Shown: positions 34,421 through 46,935 of the stretch, in pieces
Layout: each line of letters opens with the position of its first letter
How positions within the stretch are numbered: position 1 is the first letter of the stretch
Source of the DNA: Circinella minor
Lineage: Eukaryota > Mucoromycota > Mucoromycetes > Mucorales > Lichtheimiaceae
Direction of reading: 5' to 3'
NCBI GenBank assembly: GCA_016758965.1
Contig: JAEPRB010000258.1
Location: 1-54,772 of the forward strand
DNA: 54,772 bases
The notes under the pieces: generated by a model
What the model was told of the DNA's origin: nothing
Databases searched by the model: none
Seen by the model: the letters and a program-made list of their open reading frames with translations, nothing else
Position numbers and translations under genes: made by a program

Positions 34421-35772
34421 AAGTAATTTTTCGTTAAATCGGTACTGAATAATATACAGTGCCTCCACTCCCAAAGTTTGTAAACTTACAAAACGAAACG
34501 ATTTAACGAAATACTGGTTTAGCGAATTGAAACGCAGCTGGTGCTAATATGTAAAATATACTGGAAGAATAACTATAAGATTAAAAAAATAATAATAGTC
34601 CATATTATGCAGTTAGCTGCTTAACATAGCTTTACTACTATGAGCTAAATTTTTAGTGATAAAAATAATAATAGTGTATCCATCAGATAGTGATAATGAA
34701 CCAGAGATTGGATTACTAATGAATTCACAACAAAGTGTGTGTTAATATAGATCATAGTTAGCAGTTGAATAAATGAGTAAAAATGAATTGTAAGTATCAA
34801 CAACATGATTACATATTATACGGTGATGAACAAGTACATTACAAAGTTGAAAAGAAGTACGCACGTATAAATGAGAAAGAAGAAAAATATATCCGTGTCA
34901 AGTGGGCAAAAAAGAAACACTGTTATTAACAAGATGTTGAGAAGCTTTTTCTTGACTACAAGAATGATTTGTGTATTTTTAATTGCTGTGAAACAAATTA
35001 GCCAGCTGAAACAAGAGGAAGAGCTGAAATGACGTTAAAAAAAGGCTGTATTACTGATTTTACTAATAGAAAAAACTCTAGGACATTAGATCATTTATGA
35101 TATACTGTAAATAAGCTATAAAAAGAAAACAGTTCTTTTTTTTTCTTTGTACAGTTTTCTTTATTAAATATTTCTTGTCTCATTAATTTTAATTGAATTG
35201 CAACCACATGGTCACATATAATTAATGCTGATCCCCTATACGTAAGAAAAAAGCGCGAGTATCCTATTATGATAATCATCAGAAACTGCCTATTGTTTAT
35301 AAAGCCATGCAAAATGACAAGAACAAGTTGGACTTGCATAGCTGGTAAAAAACAAATCTTATTTTCATAAGAAAGAGGCAGAAGCAGGATATCACTAGCT
35401 TTCTTTTTTTTTTTTTTTTGGAAAAAGCGATAGCTGAAGGTAACTTTGATGTTCAAATTATTAAATTCTTGACAAATATGTTTGAAAACTAGTATTATTT
35501 CCTTTTTTAAGAGATAAAGATATTATTTGTCTGCTCGATATAACGATATTTTTGCTAAAACTCTATCGGATATCGTGATATCGAATATCGTTATATCGAG
35601 TGGTGACAGTACTATTATAAACCCGGTAAATATTTGGTCAAGTTCACCAGATACCGGTTTAACGAATCACCGGTATTTTACCAAGTACGTATATTAAAAA
35701 AATTTGATAGATACTACCGGTTTAGCGAAATACCGGTTTAACGAGTACCGGTTTAATAACGAATAATCACTG
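34421..35772 (-). mobile_element. Pogo-type MITE (family A, copy 2) with nested insertion
   Basis: Flanked by TA, this is the reverse-oriented relative of the element at 6918-7921. The right end reads ACGAGTACCGG...AATCACTG-TA. Internal segments such as GAATTGAAACGCAGCTGGT and the block before TGACGTTAAAAAAAGGCTG match copy 1 in inverted order. The left end is eroded. At about 35080-35612 a segment absent from copy 1 is inserted, carrying the family-B hairpin. No transposase frame is present. Copy 2 is clearly older than copy 1. Confidence 0.75.
35080..35612. repeat. Family-B repeat nested in the MITE, with hairpin end
   Basis: This segment is shared with 46150-46590 (matching runs such as TTTGATGTTCAAATTATTAAA and AGTATTATTTCC). 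It ends in a perfect 15-bp inverted repeat, CTCGATATAACGATA ... TATCGTTATATCGAG (about 35535-35602), followed by GGTGACAG and TA. It looks like one terminus of another DNA transposon family; a matching opposite end is not visible. Confidence 0.6.
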
Positions 35773-36100
35773 TAATTGGTCTATAGCCTATGTAGTACCC
35801 AGACTAGTGTGTTGATAATAAAAGGAAAAATTGAATCTGTGAATATGACCATTATCCGTGGGGTTGAGTATATACGTAAATCAATGTAAAGAGTTACTGA
35901 CTAAACTTTTTAGATTTAGTCTTTCTTTTATGATATTTTATTTTAATGAGAGCGTTTAAAGAGATTTCGTAAATAATAACAAAAGAATATAGAAACAAAA
36001 TATCGGTTATGCAAAAAAAAAAAAAAATACTATTTACAAGATGTATGTAATATTATGTATATGTGTATGTCATGACATGTTTATGAAAAAGGATAAAAAA
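35773..36100. other. Intergenic, 3' side of NSUN5
   Basis: About 330 bp of AT-rich sequence between the MITE end and the NSUN5 stop codon. No feature seen apart from a poly-A run near 36011-36026. Confidence 0.5.
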
Positions 36101-38408
<2,308 letters not shown>

Positions 38409-38844
38409 TTTTGAAATTATTCAAAAAAAAAAAGGAGATCTATTATACTTTTAAAAAAATAAAAAATAAAAAAAGTCGTTTTGATGGTAGAGTGTCCATT
38501 TTTGGAAATAAGCCACAGTTTTCTATTGAATTAAATTATTTGTTTATGCAGCTATTAAACACATTTCAGGAACCAAACAATAAATGGTTTATTATTTATT
38601 ATTATCTAATGAAAAATATTATATATATATATATATATTGAAAAAAACTTGTATTTTTTTTATAGAAATCAATAAATGATATATAGTGCAAGAGAATGCT
38701 ATAATAAACTGCTTCATTATCAAAATTTGGGTATACCATATTCAGATAGAGTATTGTTGAAGTAACCATCACCGGTTTCATATGTTCACATGACATTTCC
38801 GAAGAAAGAAATCCAAAGCTGAGCCCATAATTTGTTAGCTTCCC
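38409..38844. other. Intergenic between NSUN5 and the F-box pseudogene
   Basis: About 440 bp, AT-rich, with (TA)n near 38620-38638. It holds the NSUN5 promoter at its left end. No other feature seen. Confidence 0.5.
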
Positions 38845-40985
38845 ATGATAAAAAACAAATTAGCTTTATCAAACCAACTGCAACAATCTGAAACTGCGGT
38901 GACAACAACGACATTGGATGAAAGTGTCGTGATGACAACTAGAGAAATGGAAAGGCTATCACTCGAAAAATTAAAAGACAACAACAACAACACTAACATC
39001 AACACCAAAAAAATTGATTGCGCCACACAATTACCATTAGAACTAATCACTAATATTTTGAAATATTTTGAGCCTTATGAACTGATTGAAATGTTCACAG
39101 CATCAAAAGAATAGAAAACTTATTTATTGAGAATCCCTTCTGCATGATCGTCCTGGCGTATTTGTTCAACTGATTATGACTGATACGATTTAACTATTTC
39201 AATTGTTTTAACAAGAATGGGTCGACATATATCGGAACTAAGTCTTGATTATTCAACAGATTTAAAGTATTTCAAAAACACATTATTAAATCGAATCTCT
39301 AATGGAACTTTCAATAATTTAGAAACTTTGAACTTGTATAGTAAGTTAATACAGTTATGTCATCATTGGTATAATCTTTTATATACAGGATATTAATATA
39401 AGAGAGGGAATTTGAAAAGATACTTTAATATTAGATTAATACTTTCTCCTATTCACTTCCTAAAATCGTCCTCCAAAACTATAGATTGTTATTGGTCGTT
39501 TGATATCCGTTTTCAATTTCCCACAACAGTTCTGTTAAGTATAGCAAACACATTAAAAAAATTGGAAATATGATACCTTGAATGCCGTGGTATCACTCAA
39601 GAGACTGAGCAACAAGGTTTTGCGGATAATGAAATATTTTATTCATCCAACTCCATTTCATGCATTTCAATCTATTTTAAAAATTCTATCAACATGTCAT
39701 CAACTTGAGTACGTATTTTAGCTATGTATACCCCTGCTCGTTCAAAAGATTTTATTCAACACCATGGGAATCGCCACCATCATTATCCGTTTTATCTTCA
39801 ATGAAAAATGATCAAAGCTTGTTATGTTTATCATTAAGGTATCTTGAAATTGAGATTGTATTTCCTGAAACATTGCTTATGGGTTACGTATATTTTAAAA
39901 CAATGTCCAAATTTACAAATTTTATGGCTGAAATATAAACGGGATATGGATGCTTCAATATTGGATAGTATTCGGCGCCACTGTCCTCAGTTAGAAGCTC
40001 TGCCATTCAAGTACGTACCATTTCGGTCCATTGCGTGACAAAGATGTCCATTATCAGTATTATCCAAAAACGGTGGCACAGAACAAAAATAACAATAGAA
40101 CGACAACAAAAGGGTCATAACCGACATTGAAGGTACTCTATATGGAGATCGAAGAAGCGGATCGTGCTATCTCATTTTTGAATCAATATCTTGATACGAT
40201 TAAAGAAATGGTGTTATTAATTACATCAGGTTATCAAGTGAATTTTTCATCCATCCAGCCAATGAACCGATTAATGTCGCTTGTTGTTCCATTTTCTTAT
40301 AATCCGTTATTGTTAGAAACACTTCTATCCAATGCACCATCACTACAATATTTGGAGTTCCATGATCCGTTAATATTTGGTACCGAACTAAGAAATTCAT
40401 TAAAACATTTAATAAATTACAACAATTGAAAATACATATTAAACCTTCAACTATGGTTAATAATATGGATAATATATACTATTATTCTATTAATCAACAG
40501 GCCAAGGAGGTAATGGTTGATCTATTTAATACTTATGCGGAAACATCCATGGTCACTGATTGCAGCACAGAGGAAGAGAAGAATGCTGATGATTCTGATT
40601 TATCTGAAGAACAACAACACGGCCGAGGACGATCGATACATGTATCACTTTCAGGATGTAGGAAATATGAAGAAATTTTCCAGTATAGTTATTGAATCTG
40701 CACCTTTCATAACGGCACAAGGGATCAATAGATTTTGTGAACAGTTGAATTTGTTACCTGAATTGATTTCCATTGAATTATCTGACTTACCTTGTGTAGA
40801 TGACTCCACCTTGTTCATTTTAGGCTTATAATTAACAGCAACGTCAAGTAGTCATAATGTTACCAAACGGATCACGCTGAAATCATTGAATAATATAACA
40901 ATAGAAGGGCTGAATCAATTGGCGAAAAAGCAAGAAATTTCCGTTATGTCCAATGATTGTTCTAGAGCTATTAATAATATTTACG
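38845..40985 (+). pseudogene. F-box/LRR protein, ruined paralogue
   Basis: This copy tracks the intact F-box/LRR gene at 2407-4534 along its length. SLEKLK, then LPLELITNILKYFEPYELIE and TASKE end in a TAG where the intact copy continues with W. It then continues in pieces: LETLNLY, LRYLEIEI.FPETL, LDSIR.HCPQLEALPF, LYMEIEEADRAISFLNQY, INRFCEQLNLLPELISIELSD and NDCS near the end. The pieces are in different frames, with several stops and a leftover intron-like gap after NLY (about 39345). It cannot encode the full protein. The presence of the intron position shows it arose by DNA duplication, not by retrocopying. Confidence 0.9.
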
Positions 40986-41734
40986 TATTAATCTGGTTCT
41001 TTTTAAAAGTGTTGCTTATTTTTAGTTATACATATAATATATGGCAAATAGAATAATAAATATTTGTGTACTGTCGCTTGTTGGGTTAATAGAATAGACA
41101 TTCTTGGTTAAGTTTTTTAAGTTATTTTCTAAAATCACAACTGTTCTATGAATAAACTGCTTATCTTTTTGTGTATGTATACAATTGAGAGGACGCATTA
41201 ATCCTGTTTCTAATTTCTTGTAGCTAGTTAAATTTTTACATTCCTTAAATCAAAATATAATCTTACTATCGTGTGGTCTTAACCTCTAGAGATAAAAATG
41301 GTAATGTTTATGAAATATTGCGTAAGAATGATACACGGGTTGGATCAATAATGTATTTAAAACAAGCTATGTGTCAATATGGAGCATCATATTAAACAGT
41401 TGTATTAATATTTTCCTCAATGAGATTTTTTCAATTGATACCTCTTCACGCTTTTGTGTATAAGCGTCAACCCATTTTGTACCGCAAGGAAGCGACCACA
41501 TACCCATGGGCGCAAGTCATTTTAGTATTACATTTTAATAAATATAAGTTTTAATTTAAATATGTAAAAATAGATTGTACTAGCAGGACAATTATATAAT
41601 TGATAATACCGAAGAATAAGTACATGAAAATGTTGAGGAAGATGTAAACGAGAAAGTAAAAGAGTACTGAATATTATATAGAATATACAGATATATTACG
41701 TATTATTAAAAATTAGGTAATTATATGGGCACGT

Positions 41735-41868
41735 TCACTGAATACCGGTTTCTCCAATCAATGGTATTTTTTTTACCAAGTATATACGTACGTAAAAAAT
41801 ATTTAAGATATACTACCGGTTTAAAAAAAAATACCGTTTTAACGAGCACTATTTTAGTGAAAAATTGG
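41735..41868 (-). mobile_element. MITE family A, solo terminal fragment
   Basis: The run CACTGAATACCGGTTTC ... TACTACCGGTTTAAA ... AACGAGCAC repeats the spaced ACCGGTTTA submotifs and the TACCAAGTA/TATTTAAGATATACTACCGG block of the element ends at 6918 and 35772, in copy-2 orientation. Only the terminal ~130 bp are present. Confidence 0.6.
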
Positions 41869-42071
41869 TTTATAGACGACAAGAACTAATTAAAGACATT
41901 ATCAATTATTTAATAAAATTGAGTGCCAATATATATATATATATATGCTTAATAATAGAAAAAAAGAAAAAGTTTTTATGATTTAAGATACGATATATGC
42001 AAAAACTTGCTTTTCGCATAAGAGAAATAAGGGGAGACAAAGTGAAGAACCTAACTTCGTGGAGGGAATTA

Positions 42072-42375
42072 CAGTCAACCCCGGTTTTTGCGCATCCCAC
42101 TTTTGCAAATCTGTCAGCTATGTACTCTGTTTTTTAAAATGTTAAAAATACTTAATGGAATCACAACTTGCAACTTGCATCAAGGTTTTTTTTTGGGAGA
42201 GTTGGACTTATCGGGAGTAAACTATACTACGTATAATTTGATAGTTATATATATTATAAATCATTAAATCCAAATACTGAAATACCAAAACGTCAGCAAA
42301 TCACATTTTTATGAGATAGGGTGTTTAAATAGTAATACTAATTCTCGTTTGTTGCAAGGCTTCGTGGGTTGACCG
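42072..42375. mobile_element. Candidate 304-bp inverted-repeat element
   Basis: Starts TA-CAGTCAACCCCGGTTTTTG and ends CGTGGGTTGACCG-TA. The ends are inverted over about ten bases with one mismatch and are flanked by TA, as in pogo-type MITEs. No coding capacity. The match is short, so a solo left end is the alternative. Confidence 0.35.
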
Positions 42376-43166
42376 TAAATAGTTCAAACATTTTATTTTA
42401 TTAATAGCACCAAGTGCCATGTGTACTATAGGCAAATTGGTCGGCTATCATATTTGCGGTAATTTGATTGAGATTACAAGAGAAAGTATACAATACAAGA
42501 TGAATTAAATAATGAAAGATATTAAGTTAATTGTAAATACGTAACTCAAAAATATATAAACTACGTATACTAATAATAATAAAACTATCATGTCCCGACA
42601 TAACAATAAGCCAAATAATTTGCTCATCATGTCTGATATGCAACTTGTAAAGCATACTTCAACCATCATATAATTACTACGTATCTATATAGCGTTATAT
42701 AAACAATATGTTGTCTTGGGTGATGTCCACTTATATGGTTTTTTATACTATTAATTTCTTCTAGTATTTGATACCTTTCATACTTCCTTATTTTCACCAA
42801 AAAAAAAAAAAATTGAAGATGTAATTTTGAAACTAACAGAGTGCTAATGTAATTCTATTCGATGCATGTTGCAAATGTATGTTGGTATATAGTTGTGTAA
42901 GATGCAGTTGTATTTACGAGAAACTACAACTAATAATAATTCGTAATGTACCTATGTATGGGTTTAAATTCGTGGGTATAATAGACAGACTTACGAATAG
43001 TGTACCAATAACAGACAATTAAATGCATCAAAATGATACATGGAGTGTGACCAATAACATATACCTAAGAAATCGATGGGAAATGGAAACATACAACACA
43101 GAGATTGTTAATGTAGAAGTAAGTTGGTTTTGATTATATGTCTTATAAACCATAAATGATTATCTT

Positions 43167-45050
43167 TTATTCAATAATAAATTCTTTTGGTACATCATGA
43201 GAATCATTTTCAAATATAACATTAATTATTTCTACAGACGCATCAGTATTGATATCTTTTCTTCCAATAGCATGATTCCATTTAAAAGCTGGTTCAAAAT
43301 GGTTATGATCTCCAAGATAATAAATACCTACTGCCTTATATCGCCCAATACCCTCACTACATTCATGCAGCACGGGAAGACAGTATCTTCGTTCGTAATT
43401 ACTAATAAGAAAATTGGACACATTGTCACCAGACTGGATGTGCACTGGCACATACAATTCAAGTAAAATTGGTAACACAATGCATTCTTTACAATCTTCA
43501 GTTAATGTAAGAGGTCTGATTTGTGTAAGCAATCCGTCTCGACGCTCATGGTAGTGTGTCATAAATGCACTAGCTAAAGATTGTGTATTTAAAAACCATT
43601 CTAGCAATACGGCATTCTTGTCTGCTGTGGACATGTCAGTCCAGTTGCCATGGTGTCTGGCACTATTAATACAATCACTTTTCTTCATAATGGAGTCATT
43701 TCCATGAACATTATTTCTTGACAAAGAATAACAACCATAGTCATATGATGTGATAGATATCTTCCAATAGCGCGAAGTTGTTATGGACATTCGCATAATA
43801 TCATCAATATAATATATTAATTGCGGGTGCGCTGTACTAATGACACGATTCTGTGCATGTATTCCGGCAATACCAGTCCATGAAGGTAAATTGTAATTAT
43901 TTATCGTACTTTTCAAATTTATATTTCCATCAAGACGACGATTGGATCCAAAACATAGTATAGAAAGATCGTCAGTTGCAACATGTCGATAAAAATCGTT
44001 AAATACTGTTTTTATGTCTGCTGAATAGCTGACTTCCATGTCGTCAAACATATAAGAGAACGTGTTCTTCAATGCATATATCATGTCGTGTGGTTTTGTA
44101 CTTGTTCGAAAATGAGCGAAAGCAAGTGCCTGATTAACACTACCCTTGTTCTGTCCTGCTCCTCCAAAATCAAGCAATGGATCAGAAAGACTTTCTATGG
44201 TTGTTGGAATCTCAGATGAATGCAAACTATGCTGAAACATAGTCGTATTGGTTCCCACTATTAAGATACGTCTAGACATCATTATTTCTTCAAGCGTCCA
44301 ACTTCGTTTAAACCAGCAAGAATTCCAGACATCATTTATAAAGTAGTACTGTGCTTTGTGACCATGAGAAAATTCTTTATAGTTAAAGTCTTCAAGATCA
44401 TAAACAAGACCTTCAGGAACCATAGCAACTGTATAACGTGCATTGCTATAGATCTTGTGCATCTGCTTGATTTCGTTTGACTTGGCTTCCTTGTCTGACT
44501 GATCGATACAAACTTTATCATACCATACATATTCGACTTGAAAATCTTTGCATACCTGTTGCAAAAGTTGGTCATATGTGACATATTGTATACTTGTTGT
44601 TTTTGACTTTGGTTCACACCGTAAGACATACTCGTAGTGGTTATTTGATTCTTTATGGTCGTCAGCATCAGAAATAACTTGTGAATTTTTTCTTTCATCT
44701 CCCTTTTCACAATCTTGATTGTTATTCTCTGCGACATAAATGTCATCAGCTGGCCGTATAATATCATCTTCGTATAATTTGTATCCTTCAACAATACAGT
44801 GTTTGCCGTTATCAACTACGTTATACTCGTCGTTCCCGTCAGTTTTATTTTTAACAATCTCGCCTGATTGCTCCCAACAATATGAAATTGTGTGATACCC
44901 GTGCACTGCTTCTTTGCCTGGTACTTTTTGCCAATCAGAAACACGAACAAGCCAGGTAGGACGATATTCTCCACCGGTTACACCAAGTCGATAACTTGTC
45001 CTATCTTCCAAATCTACTGACTTTTGGTTTCGACAATATGTAGTATACAT
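43167..45050 (-). CDS. HET-domain protein, intact copy
   Basis: A single exon of 627 codons starting MYTTYCRNQKSVDLEDR. HET (heterokaryon-incompatibility) domain motifs are in order: GYHTISYCWEQ at residues 51-61, EYVWYDKVCIDQ at 173-184 with EIKQMHKIYSNARYTVAMV, and CWFKRSWTLEEIMMSRR at about 245-261. A polar, acidic insertion (about 65-150) separates the first and second motifs and differs strongly from the one in the 31-kb copy, while flanking parts are nearly identical. The C-terminal 350 residues are conserved among the three local copies (SSWTG or LPSWTG, MTHYHER, PKEFIIE) and carry no domain I recognise. In Ascomycota HET proteins trigger cell death after non-self contact (TIR-like fold); the role in this lineage is unknown. 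This is the only copy here with an unbroken frame. Confidence 0.9.
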   Translation of the reverse strand: MYTTYCRNQKSVDLEDRTSYRLGVTGGEYRPTWLVRVSDWQKVPGKEAVHGYHTISYCWEQSGEIVKNKTDGNDEYNVVDNGKHCIVEGYKLYEDDIIRPADDIYVAENNNQDCEKGDERKNSQVISDADDHKESNNHYEYVLRCEPKSKTTSIQYVTYDQLLQQVCKDFQVEYVWYDKVCIDQSDKEAKSNEIKQMHKIYSNARYTVAMVPEGLVYDLEDFNYKEFSHGHKAQYYFINDVWNSCWFKRSWTLEEIMMSRRILIVGTNTTMFQHSLHSSEIPTTIESLSDPLLDFGGAGQNKGSVNQALAFAHFRTSTKPHDMIYALKNTFSYMFDDMEVSYSADIKTVFNDFYRHVATDDLSILCFGSNRRLDGNINLKSTINNYNLPSWTGIAGIHAQNRVISTAHPQLIYYIDDIMRMSITTSRYWKISITSYDYGCYSLSRNNVHGNDSIMKKSDCINSARHHGNWTDMSTADKNAVLLEWFLNTQSLASAFMTHYHERRDGLLTQIRPLTLTEDCKECIVLPILLELYVPVHIQSGDNVSNFLISNYERRYCLPVLHECSEGIGRYKAVGIYYLGDHNHFEPAFKWNHAIGRKDINTDASVEIINVIFENDSHDVPKEFIIE

Positions 45051-45759
45051 TTTTTTACGTGTTATTTATTTTCTAGTACGTAGAGCAAAAAAAAAAAAAA
45101 AAAGAAAAGAAATAAAAAGATAAGAAATGTTTATCAGTTTGAATACCATCTTTTATGAGCTGTCATTTCTTTTTTTGTTTTGTTCACATGAAATAAACAT
45201 ATATTTCTCTGGATGGGACATACCACTCAACAGATGTTATAATTTTACAAGTAAACTATAGCTGTCTGTTTTAATTTTTTGAAAAAATAAAATTAGATGG
45301 ATCTATATTAGACGAGAATTTGTTTTTAAGAATATTAGAAGAGAAAAAAAAAAGTGAAAGTGAAAGAGGGGAAGACAAACAAGTGGGACAGATTCTATTA
45401 TATATGATGAAAACTTTTCTAGGCTCCGTCAAGGTACATGAAAAAGAAAGAAGCGAAAAACTTCTGTTTGTAGTACGTATTCCTCTTTGTCCCACATAAT
45501 CGATTGTTTATAATAATTGACATCAATTTCAAATAGGACACGTAAAATTTTAACGTAAAGTTATTAACTGACAATGCAAGTATACGCCGCTTTTTTTTTT
45601 GTGGGGGGTCATGGTTGAGGAGGATGATGTTTGCTGCCAAATTTTATATGTTTTTATTATTACTAATAACATTATTATTAAACATATCTTAACATATTTT
45701 TAATGATATATTGTTTCTTTTTCCAACATATATTAAAAATCGTAAATCATAATCACTAA

Positions 45760-46110
45760 TTTCGTTTGTACTTCAAGAACAAGGATCTCAAGCTGGCTTG
45801 GTAATAAATTTTCTTTTACACCAGTGATGACTGTTTTGAAATTTGGTTCGCTATTAAGAAGAGATCAGAACCAGCAAAATTGAGTGAATTTAAGCCTTGG
45901 ATCTTGAATAATGTCTGAAGCGTTTCTGGATCAAGATCGAAAAATAATGTAGACGAACTTTTTGTAGTGTAGAATGATTGGCAAATGAAACATGGTATGT
46001 GAAGAACTGCCGAATAATACCGTCATTGACATCTGGATAACATTTTTGGAATAAATGGCTGATAGGTTAAATCATAAGAATGTGATTGTCCGGGTAAGTT
46101 ATTGTATCTA
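45760..46110 (-). pseudogene. Possible LRR/F-box-type coding remnant
   Basis: Minus-strand frames read as connected protein with small shifts: DVNDGIIRQFFTYHVSFANH, then LQKVRLHY, then DPETLQTLFKIQGLNSLNFA and GSDLFLIANQISKQSS. The regular hydrophobic spacing resembles LRR segments. I cannot name the family. There is no start, and the frame changes at least once. Confidence 0.35.
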
Positions 46111-46149
46111 TTTTCAATTGCGAAACATTTCAATAGAGGTAAAATGTTT

Positions 46150-46590
46150 TTAATCAATCCTTAGTAATTTGCAAATCCATGCCGATTGACAATGAAAAAG
46201 TTGGACAAGCATAATTGGAAAAAAAAATAATCTAATTTTTATAAGAAAGAAGCAGAAGCAGAATATCACTTACTTCTTTTTTTTTTTTTTTTGGAAAAGA
46301 CAATGCCTGAAGATAAATTTGATGTTCAAATTATTAAACTCTTAACAAAAATGTTTAACAACTAAAGTAGGAACATAAAAAAATGCCCAACAAGCTAGTA
46401 TTATTTCCTTTTTTTAAAAAAAATAAAGATATTATTGGTCCGCTCGATATAACGAGATATTTTGTCAAAACCTTATCGGATATCGTTATATAAAATTAAC
46501 GATATTTCCCTGCTTAATCTGTCTTGGACTCCAAAACCCTATCGTTATATCGAGTATCGTTATAGCGAGCGGTGACAGATATAACGTTAT
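46150..46590. repeat. Family-B repeat with hairpin
   Basis: Matches the segment nested in the MITE at about 35230-35612. A poly-T tract is followed by GGAAAA, TTTGATGTTCAAATTATTAAA and AGTATTATTTCC, then CTCGATATAACGA and its inverse TCGTTATATCGAG spaced by about 100 bp, then GAGCGGTGACAG. Here the hairpin loop is longer than at 35.5 kb. Confidence 0.6.
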
Positions 46591-46935
46591 AATAATAAAA
46601 CAATAATATTAATAACAGATATGGATCATAAATCACATAAATAAACAAAATTACTCTTTATTCATTATGATATAGCATATTTAACTTTATTCATAAAAAA
46701 AATATCACAGGTCTTCGTAAAGATTTTTTTTTTTTTTTTACTTTACTCTCTTAGGTTTTCGCCAGGTCGGAAAGTTGAAAAGTTGGAAACTTCCAACACT
46801 GTTTAGAAAAAATACAAAAGAGCAGTTATTTTATTTTAAGAATTAACAAATTTTCAACTGTATCCAATCTTTCTATTCTTGCTACCCATATATTACCAGC
46901 ATTCACTTTTTTTTTTTTACGTATTACAATTAAAA

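Larger units (their letters stand above)
40986..43166. other. Gene-poor interval with transposon remnants
   Basis: About 2.2 kb without a gene. It contains a worn end of MITE family A (41735-41868) and a candidate small inverted-repeat element at 42072-42375 (both listed separately). The remainder is AT-rich and unrecognised. Confidence 0.55.
45051..46935. other. Intergenic with repeats and a coding remnant
   Basis: The first ~450 bp share sequence with the promoter side of the HET copy at 33177-33620. A possible minus-strand protein remnant lies at 45760-46110 and a family-B repeat at 46150-46590 (separate entries). The rest is AT-rich. Confidence 0.5.

Noticed and set aside
43197..43466. 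Plus-strand frame opposite the HET gene
   Set aside because: Antisense shadow of a well-supported minus-strand coding region.
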